Shown here: positions 39,075-48,003 of the stretch, in pieces
Numbering within the stretch: the stretch's first letter is position 1
Layout of the letters: every line of letters starts with the position of its first letter
Assembly (NCBI RefSeq): GCF_000278235.1
Contig: NZ_JH725037.1
Coordinates: 426,487-490,486, forward strand
Source: Bartonella vinsonii subsp. arupensis OK-94-513
Lineage (GTDB): Bacteria > Pseudomonadota > Alphaproteobacteria > Rhizobiales > Rhizobiaceae
Direction: 5' to 3'
DNA length: 64,000 nt
Translations under genes and position numbers: made by a program
The notes under the pieces: model-generated
The model's input: the letters and a program-made list of their open reading frames with translations, nothing else
Told to the model about the DNA's origin: nothing
Databases searched by the model: none

Positions 39075-39470
39075 TTAGAATAATAATGTTGATTCATCTT
39101 TGCAGCGGATGAGTTTTTTTCCTTCTGGATCACGAATACGATCATGAAGTGTGACTTCGTTGTTGTTTTCCAACCAAATGTACTCTTCTCCTTCATATTT
39201 TTTTCCTATGTCGGCGATTACATTTGCAGCAATGACACGATCACCTTTCCACTTGAAATCAAGCAACGAAATGTTGTCAGCATTGAGATAGACTGCTTCA
39301 ACCCGTTCTTTACTTGTTCCAGCATCACATTGATAGGCAACCGTTTGTGTTTTGGGTTCTGGAGTGTCTGGTACTTCAATGACGAAAGAACCAGCGAAGG
39401 CATTCATTGAGCTGAAAGATGATAGAATTAAAGTGGCGAAAAATCCCAAAATTCGTAAAGTTTTTTTCAT
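39075..39470 (-). CDS. MliC-type lysozyme inhibitor, copy 2
   Basis: 131 residues, a paralogue of the next gene: both share the mature start GS-x-VIEVPDTPEP, the YQC-x-x-GT-x-KERVEA stretch and the C-terminal Cys. In this copy the SGA loop reads DIGKKYEGEEYIW and WWTK is replaced by WLENN, so inhibitory residues seen in copy 1 are changed. The frame is open to 39617, but that part reads through a tRNA and its intron; the ATG at 39470 with a signal peptide (SSMNAFA) is the true start. Confidence 0.7.
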   Translation of the reverse strand: MKKTLRILGFFATLILSSFSSMNAFAGSFVIEVPDTPEPKTQTVAYQCDAGTSKERVEAVYLNADNISLLDFKWKGDRVIAANVIADIGKKYEGEEYIWLENNNEVTLHDRIRDPEGKKLIRCKDESTLLF

Positions 39471-39514
39471 AATGCTTCCCTGTGTTATGCAGAAGAATGA
39501 TTTGACTGATAGAA

Positions 39515-39817
39515 TGGTGTCTACGGCAGGATTCGAACCTGCGGCCCCAGGATTCATACCACTTCGATTTTCACCGCCAGCTTTACAGGCTGTTTGTGGT
39601 CTGGACTGTCTCTTCACCTTGAAGCTTGTGCTCTTTAGGTGCTGCCCGTTCAGTCTCTACACCTTCCTTTTGTTTTAAAAAAGGCTTGGCTCGGGATTGG
39701 CATATAGTCTCCTATGAAGCTTTCCCCGAATTTGAGCAGATCCACTTTAAGGATTTCTCCTTAAGGCGCCCAATTTCTTTAGGAATCCTGTGCTCTATCC
39801 TCCTGAGCTACGCAGAC
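39515..39817 (-). tRNA. tRNA-Arg (CCT), interrupted by an intron
   Basis: Exon 1 is 39781-39817 (GTCTGCG... to CAGGATTCCT) and exon 2 is 39515-39554 (AATCCTGG... to the encoded CCA). Joined they give a normal cloverleaf: acceptor GTCTGCG with CGTAGAC, anticodon stem CAGGA/TCCTG, loop TTCCTAA with anticodon CCT, and T-arm GGTTCGAATCC. The split falls directly after anticodon base 36. This tRNA reads AGG. Confidence 0.92.
39555..39780 (-). other. Group I self-splicing intron in tRNA-Arg(CCT)
   Basis: 226 bases. The upstream exon ends in T and the intron ends in G, as group I splicing requires. The conserved S-type element AAGAGACAGTCC (minus strand, 39603-39614) and an R-type element around AGACTGAACGGGCAGC (39641-39657) are present and can form P7 through GACT/AGTC. 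No protein gene lies inside. Known: a group I intron occupies the same site after anticodon base 36 of tRNA-Arg(CCU) in Agrobacterium and some other proteobacteria. Confidence 0.88.
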
Positions 39818-39878
39818 ATCATCATACTTTATTTCTTTAATAGAAGTATAAAAACGAATCAATTATATTCAATATGAA

Positions 39879-41009
39879 TTAACGAATTTCTGCTATTTTT
39901 TGTTCTAGAAAGGTTAAAATTGCCTCTGAAGGGACATTTTTTGCAATAAATGATTGCCCAATTCCGCGTGTTAGGATGAAGGTTAGGCTGTTTTGCGAAA
40001 CTTTTTTGTCTTGAGCAATAAAGGTGAGCAGTGTTTTAGCATCTGGGAGTTTCCCTGGAATATCTTTCAATTGTGTAGGCAGCCCTATGGCTTTGAGGTG
40101 TGTTTCAACACGTTGTGTGATTGTGGGGTCTGTTAAATTAAGTTGAGCAGAAAATTGATGGGCTAAAACCATCCCAATTGCTACGCCTTCACCGTGGATG
40201 AGGCGGCTTGAGTCATAGGCTGTTGCTGTTTCAAGCATGTGTCCAAATGTATGGCCAAGGTTTAAGAGTGCACGTTCTCCTCTTTCATATTCATCACGTG
40301 CGACAATGTCAGCTTTAAATTGGCATGAGCGGACAATCGCTTCTGTTCGTATGGGGCCATTGGAAAAAACTTCTTGCCCATTTTTTTCAAGCCACTCAAA
40401 GAAATCAGGTTGGTTAATAAGGCCATATTTAACCATTTCAGCGTAGCCAGCGCGAAATTCGCGCGAGGGTAATGTATCAAGAACAGATGTGTCGGCAATA
40501 ACGCATTGCGGTTGATAAAAAGCACCAATGAGATTTTTACCATATTGGCTATTTATGCCTGTTTTTCCACCAACAGAGGAGTCAATTTGTGCAAGAAGCG
40601 TTGTAGGCATTTGAATGAAATTCATACCGCGGCGTATTATACTTGCGGCGAATCCTCCCAAGTCTCCAATGACACCACCACCAAAAGCAATAACGCAGTC
40701 ACCTCTTTCTAGACGTGCAGCAAGAATTTTATCGATGACAGTTTGCAGAGTTGAAAATGATTTTGATTGCTCTCCTGCTTCTACAACGATTGGAACAAAA
40801 TGGATTTCATTTTTTGTTAATTCTTCCTGCAATTTAATCAAATGAAGATGTGCAACATTTTTATCTGTAACAACAGCCAAACGCGTTTGAGAACCTTTTT
40901 GGTTCAGAGAATGCTTTATGTGTGAAGCAGCTTGTGCAATCAGGTTTGAGCCGATGATGATATCGTAGCAGTGTTTATTCAGTTTAACGGTGACAGTCTT
41001 GGCTTGCAT
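39879..41009 (-). CDS. aroB: 3-dehydroquinate synthase
   Basis: 376 residues. AroB closes DAHP to 3-dehydroquinate with NAD+ and a divalent metal. Motifs are [35 protein letters not shown] and the metal His in NLGHTFGH and HGEGVAIGM. Its ATG lies 26 bases inside the aroK 3' end, a longer overlap than usual, and no later Met fits. It is followed 61 bases on by the tRNA-Arg gene in the same direction. Confidence 0.95.
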   Translation of the reverse strand: MQAKTVTVKLNKHCYDIIIGSNLIAQAASHIKHSLNQKGSQTRLAVVTDKNVAHLHLIKLQEELTKNEIHFVPIVVEAGEQSKSFSTLQTVIDKILAARLERGDCVIAFGGGVIGDLGGFAASIIRRGMNFIQMPTTLLAQIDSSVGGKTGINSQYGKNLIGAFYQPQCVIADTSVLDTLPSREFRAGYAEMVKYGLINQPDFFEWLEKNGQEVFSNGPIRTEAIVRSCQFKADIVARDEYERGERALLNLGHTFGHMLETATAYDSSRLIHGEGVAIGMVLAHQFSAQLNLTDPTITQRVETHLKAIGLPTQLKDIPGKLPDAKTLLTFIAQDKKVSQNSLTFILTRGIGQSFIAKNVPSEAILTFLEQKIAEIR

Positions 41010-41616
41010 TCTTGTTGTTCCTATCGTTTATTTCTGTGTACAAGTAGTGCTGTACGGACCGTATAACATTTTGTGCTACAGTATGACGGCTTTCTTTATG
41101 ACTGTTAATTGTTAAATTTGCTTTTGCATAGACCGGATTGCGTTGTTCCATGAGTTTTTGCATGGTTTCTTTAGGGTTGGCTGTTTGAAGGAGTGGTCGC
41201 GTTGGGCGCCGTAAAACACGTTTCATGAGGATATCAAGATCTACTTTGAGCCATATGGATATACCATTTTGATGAATGGCTTTTCGAATATTTTCGTTCA
41301 TGTAGGCACCACCGCCTGTTGCTAAGATAAGAGGACTTTTTTTCATGAGGTTGAGAATAACGCGCTGTTCAAGAGCACGGAATTCTGCTTCACCATAAAT
41401 TTTAAAAAGTTCCGTGATTGTCATTTGTGCGGCTTTTTCAATTTCCTGATCGGAATCATAAAAGGGTAGGTGAAGCATAGTGGCTATGCGTTGTCCGATT
41501 ACAGATTTACCTGCTCCCATAAGACCGACAAGGACAAGGGCTCGTTTATCAAGAACGGATAAGAGTTCCTTCTTTATTTGTGCTATCGGAAGCTGCTTAG
41601 ATCGATGACTGTTCAT
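40984..41616 (-). CDS. aroK: Shikimate kinase
   Basis: 210 residues. AroK phosphorylates shikimate at O3. Walker A GLMGAGKS is at residues 31-38, DSDQEIE binds shikimate/Mg, and LATGGGAYM is the third motif. A 25-residue N-terminal extension precedes the core. Pairing aroK-aroB is the common arrangement. Confidence 0.95.
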   Translation of the reverse strand: MNSHRSKQLPIAQIKKELLSVLDKRALVLVGLMGAGKSVIGQRIATMLHLPFYDSDQEIEKAAQMTITELFKIYGEAEFRALEQRVILNLMKKSPLILATGGGAYMNENIRKAIHQNGISIWLKVDLDILMKRVLRRPTRPLLQTANPKETMQKLMEQRNPVYAKANLTINSHKESRHTVAQNVIRSVQHYLYTEINDRNNKNASQDCHR

Positions 41617-41713
41617 AACTTTATTTCGGCATTTATCTGCCTTAAAGTCAATTCCTGTTAATCTTTGTAAGGCATAATAAAGGATAGAGTGTTTTTAGAG
41701 TATTTATTGTTTT

Positions 41714-41875
41714 ATGCCAACATTGTTCAGATTTTTAAAGATTCTTTTCATTTCACTTATTGTGCTTTTCAGTATAATGGTTGCTCTCGTGGTTTGGGTA
41801 GAACCGGTAACTGTGGATATGTATATCGACGTTCCTTTAGATTCATTGAATCTTTCTTCGAAAGTGAATCAATAA
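41714..41875 (+). CDS. Small single-span membrane protein upstream of xerD
   Basis: 53 residues: MPTLFRFLKILFISLIVLFS, then IMVALVVWVEPVTVDMYIDV and PLDSLNLSSKVNQ. One membrane helix (about 8-28) is followed by a short periplasmic tail. It ends 1 base before the xerD start. The tail V-x-x-P-V-x-V-D-x-Y-I-D-V-P-L resembles small proteins that I recall at the same place in other Hyphomicrobiales. The function is unknown. Confidence 0.6.
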   Translation: MPTLFRFLKILFISLIVLFSIMVALVVWVEPVTVDMYIDVPLDSLNLSSKVNQ

Positions 41876-41876
41876 A

Positions 41877-42812
41877 ATGAAAAATAGTGCTATGATAGAT
41901 CATTTTCTTGAGATGATGAGTGCTGAAAGGGGAGCTTCTCCACATACACTTACGGCTTATCAGCATGATTTACAGTGGGCACAAGATGAGCTGTCTTCGC
42001 ATTCTGTTTCACTTTTTTCAGCGCAAAAGGAAGATTTAATTGGTCTTTTGTCACTTATGCACACTCTTGGTTTTACAGCATCTTCGCAAGCGCGTCGTTT
42101 ATCGACATTGCGTCAATTTTATCAATTTCTTTATGCAGAAGGGTTGAGAGCAGATGATCCCTCTTATGATATTGATGCACCTCGTCAGGGACGCCCTTTG
42201 CCTAAAATTGTCAGTGAGGATGCGGTAACAAAATTGCTTGATTTAGCGCAGTTGGAAGTGGAACAAGCAGATTATGGATCAAAGAATCATTTTCGCGCAT
42301 TGCGTCTTCAACTGTTGATTGAAATGCTTTATGCAACAGGGCTACGCATTAGTGAATTGGTAAGTCTTCCGGTGCAGGCTGTCCGAGGGGAGGGGTACAG
42401 TATTTTAGTGCGTGGTAAGGGCAAAAAAGAACGAATGGTGCTTTTATCAAAAAAAGCACATCAAGTTCTGTCGCAATGGTTAGATTTGCGTGATCAAGGA
42501 AAGGATGCGGAAAGTCTTTATCTTTTTCCTGCACACTCAGAGACAGGATATATTGCTCGACAAGTTGTGGCACGGGAGTTGAAAAGTCTTGCAAGCAGAG
42601 CAGGGATAAGTAGTGGCTTTTCTCCCCATGTGTTACGCCATGCTTTTGCTAGCCATCTTTTGCAAAATGGCGCTGATTTACGAGCCGTTCAGCATTTGTT
42701 AGGCCATTCTGATATTGCTACCACTCAAATTTACACACATGTGTTGGAAGAAGGTCTTTATCGTTTGGTTAATGAGCATCATCCACTTGCAGATAAACAG
42801 AAGGCTGGGTAA
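41877..42812 (+). CDS. xerD: Site-specific tyrosine recombinase XerD
   Basis: 311 residues. XerD with XerC resolves chromosome dimers at dif under FtsK control. The N-terminal SAM-like domain is ASPHTLTAYQHDL. The catalytic residues are R in ATGLRISELV, the H-x-x-R in HVLRHAFASHLL, H in LLGHSDIATTQ and Tyr in IYTHV. The single copy in this window and its place (before accA, as in relatives) point to the housekeeping enzyme and not an integron or phage integrase. XerC was not seen here. Confidence 0.92.
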   Translation: MKNSAMIDHFLEMMSAERGASPHTLTAYQHDLQWAQDELSSHSVSLFSAQKEDLIGLLSLMHTLGFTASSQARRLSTLRQFYQFLYAEGLRADDPSYDIDAPRQGRPLPKIVSEDAVTKLLDLAQLEVEQADYGSKNHFRALRLQLLIEMLYATGLRISELVSLPVQAVRGEGYSILVRGKGKKERMVLLSKKAHQVLSQWLDLRDQGKDAESLYLFPAHSETGYIARQVVARELKSLASRAGISSGFSPHVLRHAFASHLLQNGADLRAVQHLLGHSDIATTQIYTHVLEEGLYRLVNEHHPLADKQKAG

Positions 42813-42889
42813 AGAAAAGGTGTTGTTTAAAAAAACACTTTATAAAGCGAATTATAAGTTTATAAGTCACATCAAATAAGTTGAGGACA

Positions 42890-43846
42890 ATGTATAATTA
42901 TCTTGATTTTGAAAAACCAGTTGCTGATCTTGACGGGAAAATTCTCGAATTAAAACAGATTTCTCAACAAGAGGGAAGCCTTGATATGAGCGATGAAATC
43001 GCGCGTCTTGAAGTGCGTTCCCAAACGGCATTGCGTGATATCTATAAAAAATTATCGCCATGGCAAAAAACGCAAGTGGCTCGCCATCCTGATCGTCCTC
43101 ATTTTATGGATTACTCTGCACGTTTGCTTAGTGATGTGACTCCTTTGGCGGGAGATCGCAAATTTGCGGAAGATGAGGCTATTCAAGCCGGATTTGCACG
43201 CTTTAAAGGAGAAGCAATTGCGTACATAGGTCAGGAGAAAGGTCATGATACGCAAACCCGTTTGCGCTATAATTTTGGTTCTGCACGGCCAGAAGGATAT
43301 CGCAAAGCAGTGCGTATTATGGAAATGGCTGATCGGTTTGGTTTGCCACTCCTCACTTTTGTTGATACGGCAGGGGCTTATCCTGGTGTGAGCGCTGAAG
43401 AGCGGGGTCAAGCAGAAGCAATTGCTCAATCAACAGCGGCGACTTTGCGCTTAAAAGTTCCTGTCGTCTCCGTTGTGATTGGAGAAGGTGGTTCAGGAGG
43501 AGCGATAGCAATTGCTGCAGCCAACAAAGTTTATATGCTGGAACATGCAATTTATTCTGTTATTTCTCCAGAAGGCGCAGCTTCTATTTTATGGCGTGAT
43601 CCAACCCGTGCGAAAGATGCCGCAACGAATATGCGTATTACTGCTCAGGATTTGTATCGATTAAAGATTATTGATGACATTATTCCTGAGCCTTTAGGAG
43701 GTGCGCATCGCGATAAAGAAGCAGCGATTGATGAAACGGGCAATGTGATTTCTTCTGCTTTAAAGTCTATGGCTGGAAAAACTGGTGAAGTTCTTAAACG
43801 AGAGCGTTGGGAAAAATATCTTCAAATTGGTAGATCTCTAGCGTAA
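42890..43846 (+). CDS. accA: Acetyl-CoA carboxylase, carboxyltransferase alpha subunit
   Basis: 318 residues from the ATG at 42890 with TGAGGA just ahead. With AccD it transfers the carboxyl from biotin to acetyl-CoA to make malonyl-CoA. It starts MYNYLDFEKPVADLDGKI, the family opening. The crotonase-type core has PGVSAEERGQAEAIA and GEGGSGGAIAIAAANKV. It follows xerD by 77 bases. Confidence 0.96.
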   Translation: MYNYLDFEKPVADLDGKILELKQISQQEGSLDMSDEIARLEVRSQTALRDIYKKLSPWQKTQVARHPDRPHFMDYSARLLSDVTPLAGDRKFAEDEAIQAGFARFKGEAIAYIGQEKGHDTQTRLRYNFGSARPEGYRKAVRIMEMADRFGLPLLTFVDTAGAYPGVSAEERGQAEAIAQSTAATLRLKVPVVSVVIGEGGSGGAIAIAAANKVYMLEHAIYSVISPEGAASILWRDPTRAKDAATNMRITAQDLYRLKIIDDIIPEPLGGAHRDKEAAIDETGNVISSALKSMAGKTGEVLKRERWEKYLQIGRSLA

Positions 43847-43883
43847 TTGATTGTTGTGAGGGGATAAATGGGAGTTTTATTTT

Positions 43884-44633
43884 ATGACATTCAACAGGTT
43901 CCTCACTGTATGTGTTGTGTTTGCAATGGGTATATTAACGGCATGCGGAACAAGATTGCCAGCATCTATTCGAGCTAAAGTTGAGCAGCCACTTCCACAA
44001 GAAATCCACAATAGAATGGCTCTCTATAATATCGATCCCTATGCACCAATTATGATGCGGTTTTTTAAAGAGGAGAATGTTGCCGAAATTTGGAAGCAAT
44101 CTCGTTCGGGGCCTTTTATGCTGGTGGCTCGCTATGGTATTTGCAAATGGTCAGGGCAGCTTGGACCCAAATATAAAGAGGGGGATTTACAGACACCAGA
44201 AGGTTTTTATACCATTACTGCAAATCAAATGAATCCTTACTCAAAATATTATCTTTCCTTTAATATAGGTTTTCCAAATCTTTACGATCAGGCACATGGT
44301 CGCACAGGAAGACATCTTATGGTGCATGGTTCTTGTTTCTCTGCGGGTTGTTATTCCATGAGTGATAAAAATATGGCACAAATTTATGCTTTTGCACGAG
44401 ACGCGTTTAGAGGAGGACAGAGAGAATTTCAGTTGCAAGCTTTTCCTTTTCGCATGACTGATGCTAATATGGAACGTCATCGCACTGATCCACATTATCA
44501 ATTTTGGGTAATGCTTAAAGAAGGCTATGATTTTTTTGAGGAGAATCGTAAGCCTCCAACCGTTCAAGTTTATGAAAAACGTTATGTTTTCAATCATAAC
44601 GCCGATAAAATTTCTGCTTCTTTAATGCGATAA
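43884..44633 (+). CDS. L,D-transpeptidase (YkuD/YafK type) lipoprotein
   Basis: 249 residues. The N-terminus MTFNRFLTVCVVFAMGILTA then C21 is a lipoprotein signal with lipobox LTAC. The YkuD active site HGSCFSAGCYSM supplies H148 and C156. KWSGQLGPKYKEGDLQTPEG is the usual front strand. Such enzymes form 3-3 crosslinks or attach proteins to peptidoglycan; YafK-type members can instead cleave lipoprotein-peptidoglycan links. The exact reaction is not decidable from sequence. Confidence 0.85.
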   Translation: MTFNRFLTVCVVFAMGILTACGTRLPASIRAKVEQPLPQEIHNRMALYNIDPYAPIMMRFFKEENVAEIWKQSRSGPFMLVARYGICKWSGQLGPKYKEGDLQTPEGFYTITANQMNPYSKYYLSFNIGFPNLYDQAHGRTGRHLMVHGSCFSAGCYSMSDKNMAQIYAFARDAFRGGQREFQLQAFPFRMTDANMERHRTDPHYQFWVMLKEGYDFFEENRKPPTVQVYEKRYVFNHNADKISASLMR

Positions 44634-44790
44634 AGGTATTCTTATGTAAACGTAAATCTCTTTGCTTGTTTGAGAATGCTTTGTTCTTGACTCATGGTGT
44701 GTGAGTGTTTGTGGTGAGATGGGGTGGAGTGTGTTTAAAAATCCGCTCTCTCTCTGTTAAAAATTGTCTTATTGAATATTACAGGAGAAA

Positions 44791-45852
44791 TTAAAATTTC
44801 ATTCCTGGAATGGCTAGGGGATTGTCTAATATAGCAGTTTTGTCTGCAGTATCTATTGCTGGTTTGTTTAAAAATGCATCGAAGAGTTTTTGTATCGCTT
44901 CTTTTTCAATTCCATCTGCAATGATGACAAATCGGGTTTGTATGATTCCTTGTGGCCAAGCTGAAAGCCTTATAGGTGGATGAAAAAATGTCTGCACACC
45001 GTGCAATACAAGTGGGCGGTGTGGATCATCACGCAATGCTATAATTGCTTTAAGACGTAATAATTTTGCGCCATAAAGGTCTCGTAGGAGATCTAAAAAA
45101 GCTTCAATAGTTGTGTAATCAAGAGGCTCCTCACAGTCTAATAAAAAGGTGCGAATGGTCCAAGGATGAGCATGATCATGTGGAGTACTGGTGAGGCATT
45201 GTTTAAAGTGTCCATTTTCTTCTTTTTCATCCCATAATGTCTTACCTATTAAGGCATTTGAACAACAATGGTCAGAATGGACATCGATGATTTGTGCTGT
45301 GGGATTTATCGTTTTGAGTGTGTTGATAAGCGTATTTGAAAGCGTTTTTTCGTCAATAAGATCTGTTTTTGTAAGAATAATTTTATCAGCAAGTGCTAAT
45401 TGTTTTTGTATTTCAGGATAACGTTTGAGTATGGAAGGCGTGTTTAATATATCAAATGTTGCAAGAACAGCGTCGATAGAAAATGCTTGCGTTAAAAGTG
45501 GATGGCTTAGAAGAGCTTGTAAAATAGGGGCGGGATCAGCCAGGCCTGTTGTTTCAATGATAATGCGGTTGAGTTGTTTGAGTTCTCCTCTATCAATGCG
45601 ATCAATTAAATCAGTTAATGTATCAATAAGATCACTGCGCAAATTACAGCATAAGCAGCCATTTGTGAGTTCTATGATTCCTTCGGTCGTTTTTTCAACC
45701 AGAAGATGGTCAATTCCCACTTCGCCAAATTCATTGATGATAACAGCACACTCAGCCAAAAGAGGATCGCGTAACATACGATTGAGAAAAGTTGTTTTGC
45801 CAGAGCCTAAAAAGCCGGTAATAAGCGTGAGTGGAATGCGCGTTGTTTTCAT
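44791..45852 (-). CDS. COG0523 metal-chaperone GTPase (CobW/ZNG1/YeiR family)
   Basis: 353 residues. GTPase loop GFLGSGKT at residues 13-20, the metal motif C66-x-C68-C69 in NGCLCCNLR, ETTGLADPAP as switch, and TKTDL for guanine. The C-terminal CobW_C domain starts near residue 235 (IRTFLLDCEEPLDY). A His/Asp patch (TSTPHDHAHPW) precedes it. The window has no cobalamin genes, so zinc delivery is more likely than cobaltochelatase support. It lies 9 bases downstream of a penicillin-binding protein gene. Confidence 0.87.
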   Translation of the reverse strand: MKTTRIPLTLITGFLGSGKTTFLNRMLRDPLLAECAVIINEFGEVGIDHLLVEKTTEGIIELTNGCLCCNLRSDLIDTLTDLIDRIDRGELKQLNRIIIETTGLADPAPILQALLSHPLLTQAFSIDAVLATFDILNTPSILKRYPEIQKQLALADKIILTKTDLIDEKTLSNTLINTLKTINPTAQIIDVHSDHCCSNALIGKTLWDEKEENGHFKQCLTSTPHDHAHPWTIRTFLLDCEEPLDYTTIEAFLDLLRDLYGAKLLRLKAIIALRDDPHRPLVLHGVQTFFHPPIRLSAWPQGIIQTRFVIIADGIEKEAIQKLFDAFLNKPAIDTADKTAILDNPLAIPGMKF

Positions 45853-45861
45853 ATTTCATCA

Positions 45862-46965
45862 TCAACCATGATTTGCTGCTTTTGTTATAGGGCGTTTTTC
45901 TAGCTTTTTATAGGGAATATGAAATTTTTTTAGTGGTTTTGTTTTTGCTTTATATGTTTGCGGTGTACTAATGAGTCGTACTGGCAAAGGGAGAGCAGAA
46001 GAAGGTGTAGAAGTAATAAAAGGTGAGGTGAAGATAATATTTCCTTGCTCATCATAAGAGTTTGCATGCATTTTTACCGCTTCAGGCGTGCATGTTTGTT
46101 GTTTCATATTGCTTGCTTGTGTCATTTTAGTGCCATAGGGTTTTAATGTGGCTAATGTTGATTGAGGCAATCCTTGGTGGGAAAAACCTGTTTCAAGAAG
46201 TTGTGCGGCTTTTTCTTCTCTTTCACTTACGTTGTTAGATCCTAGAATGACAGCAATAATTGTGCGTTTGTTGCGGGTTGCTGAGGCAACAAGATTGAAA
46301 CCGGAGGCACAAATAAAGCCCGTTTTCATGCCATCAATCCCATGAAAACGACCAATAAGATTGTTTGAGTTGGGTTGAATTTTTCGTTTTTTTCCAAAAT
46401 CAATGGCTGGAATAGAAAAATAATGGACATATTGAGGAAATTCTCGACGAATCTGAACCGCTAAAAGAGCAATATCACGTGCTGTAGAATAATTATGGGG
46501 ATCTGGTAGTCCACTTGCATTAGCAAAATGCGTTCCAAACATGCCAAGACGTTGCGCTTCAGCATTCATTTTTTGCACAAAAGCTTCTTGTGAACCAGCA
46601 ACTGCTTCACTCATAGCAATAGCCAAATCATTAGTGGAATTAACCAGAGTAATCGTTAAGGCTGTATCAAGTGTAAGAACGGAACCAGCTTTATAACCTG
46701 AACGGTGTGCAGGAGCTTTTGCTGCATATTCGCTGATGGTGATGTGTTGCTTTGGTGAAATTTCCCCTGCTTTCATGCCACGAAAAATAATATAAGCGGT
46801 CATTAATTTTGTTAAAGAGGCAGGATACCAACGATCAAAGGCTTGATTGTGCTCTAAAATACGTCCAGTTGTAACATCAACAGAAATAAAGGGCTGAGCA
46901 AGAGTAAAGGTACTCATCAAACTCATAACGAAAGATAAAAATAAATTATAAAAAAGCTGCCGCAT
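45862..46965 (-). CDS. D-alanyl-D-alanine carboxypeptidase (PBP5/6 class)
   Basis: 367 residues from the ATG at 46965; a TTG five codons upstream is possible. A signal peptide (to about TLA at residue 23) exports it. The serine beta-lactamase-fold triad motifs are S50-x-x-K53 in PASLTK, STN and KTG in MKTGFICASG. It trims the terminal D-Ala of peptidoglycan stem peptides. The C-terminal 100 residues are a low-complexity basic tail (KAKTKPLKKFHIPYKKLEK) without a clear membrane anchor. Confidence 0.92.
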   Translation of the reverse strand: MRQLFYNLFLSFVMSLMSTFTLAQPFISVDVTTGRILEHNQAFDRWYPASLTKLMTAYIIFRGMKAGEISPKQHITISEYAAKAPAHRSGYKAGSVLTLDTALTITLVNSTNDLAIAMSEAVAGSQEAFVQKMNAEAQRLGMFGTHFANASGLPDPHNYSTARDIALLAVQIRREFPQYVHYFSIPAIDFGKKRKIQPNSNNLIGRFHGIDGMKTGFICASGFNLVASATRNKRTIIAVILGSNNVSEREEKAAQLLETGFSHQGLPQSTLATLKPYGTKMTQASNMKQQTCTPEAVKMHANSYDEQGNIIFTSPFITSTPSSALPLPVRLISTPQTYKAKTKPLKKFHIPYKKLEKRPITKAANHG

Positions 46966-47062
46966 TAAGTTTAAGTCCAATTTCTACTTATCAGTAACTT
47001 AGAACTCTTTTAATGTAGCACATAACACTTTCGAATCCAGAACCATGAGAGCAGATGGTTAA

Positions 47063-47860
47063 TTACGTCTCAATTTCTCTCAATGATTGAAGCTCTTGAA
47101 GCCTTTTTACAGCGGAAGGTGGCAGTGGGGGAGGGCTGGGATCTTTAGATGCTCGTAGAAGCAATTCATCACAAGCTTTTTCTGTTTTTTGAACGAGTTG
47201 GTCTAGAAAATCACGTTTACTTAAACCGGCATCTATGGGGGGAAGAATACGAATACGAATTGTTCCAGGATAACGGCGAAAATTGTTGCGTGGCCAATAT
47301 AAACCGGCATTGTGTGCAATGGGAACAACTTGAAGGCCCAATTCATTGTAAAGCGCAACAATCCCTGATTTATAATCAGGTTCTTGACCTGGTTGTCGAC
47401 GCGTTCCTTCAGGAAATATCAGAATTTGACGCCCTTGTTTTGTTTTTTCTTTTGCTTTTTGTATGATGGTTTTTAAAGCTTTAATGGGGGTGGTTCGGTT
47501 GATGGGTATAATTTGTGTTTTTGCCATGTACCAGCCAAAAAACGGAATCCATGTCAATTCACGTTTTAGGATAAGAGCAGGGTCATCAAGATAGGGCACA
47601 AGGCCAAAAGTTTCCCATGCAGATTGATGTTTGGGAGCGATAATATAGGATCCCTTTGGGAGATTTTCTAATCCTTCAATTTCATAGTGTGTGCCTACAA
47701 TGTATTTTTGTAAAAAAAGTGTAACACGCGCCCATGTTTTAGGTACAATCCACGCTTTTTTGCGTGGCATTAAAAAATAGATGGGGGCGTAAAGAATCAT
47801 TTGTATGAAAGTCGTTGTATAAAAAGCGAATGTGAAAAGAAGAGAACGAAGAATAAGCAC
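47063..47860 (-). CDS. plsC: 1-acyl-sn-glycerol-3-phosphate acyltransferase (PlsC family)
   Basis: 265 residues, GTG start directly after an in-frame TAA. The N-terminal membrane helix is followed by the acyltransferase block: KHQSAWETF in place of H-x4-D (H-Q-S-A-W-E, the form I know from alphaproteobacteria), then IPINRTTP and FPEGTRRQPG. It would acylate lysophosphatidic acid or a related acceptor. A Pro-rich C-terminal tail (DPSPPPLPPS) is present. Confidence 0.88.
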   Translation of the reverse strand: MLILRSLLFTFAFYTTTFIQMILYAPIYFLMPRKKAWIVPKTWARVTLFLQKYIVGTHYEIEGLENLPKGSYIIAPKHQSAWETFGLVPYLDDPALILKRELTWIPFFGWYMAKTQIIPINRTTPIKALKTIIQKAKEKTKQGRQILIFPEGTRRQPGQEPDYKSGIVALYNELGLQVVPIAHNAGLYWPRNNFRRYPGTIRIRILPPIDAGLSKRDFLDQLVQKTEKACDELLLRASKDPSPPPLPPSAVKRLQELQSLREIET

Positions 47861-48003
47861 TTATATTTTCCATTTTATATCTGCAAAGAGACCATGTATA
47901 TAACGTAATTTACATGAGAAAACATCTCTCTTTATGTTTTTTCAAATATCTCTTTTTTCGATAACCTCTTTTCTGATATTTAAAAACATAAGGAGATAGG
48001 CTG

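Noticed and set aside
39471-39617. N-terminal extension of the MliC-like copy 2 frame
   Set aside because: These codons read through tRNA-Arg exon 2 and part of its intron. The signal peptide begins at the ATG at 39470.
41689-41880. 63-codon plus-strand frame upstream of xerD
   Set aside because: It has no recognisable signal or helix and overlaps xerD. The shorter frame at 41714-41875 encodes a coherent membrane protein.
44241-44597. 118-codon minus-strand frame opposite the L,D-transpeptidase
   Set aside because: It lies wholly within a gene with a clear YkuD active site. It is a shadow frame.
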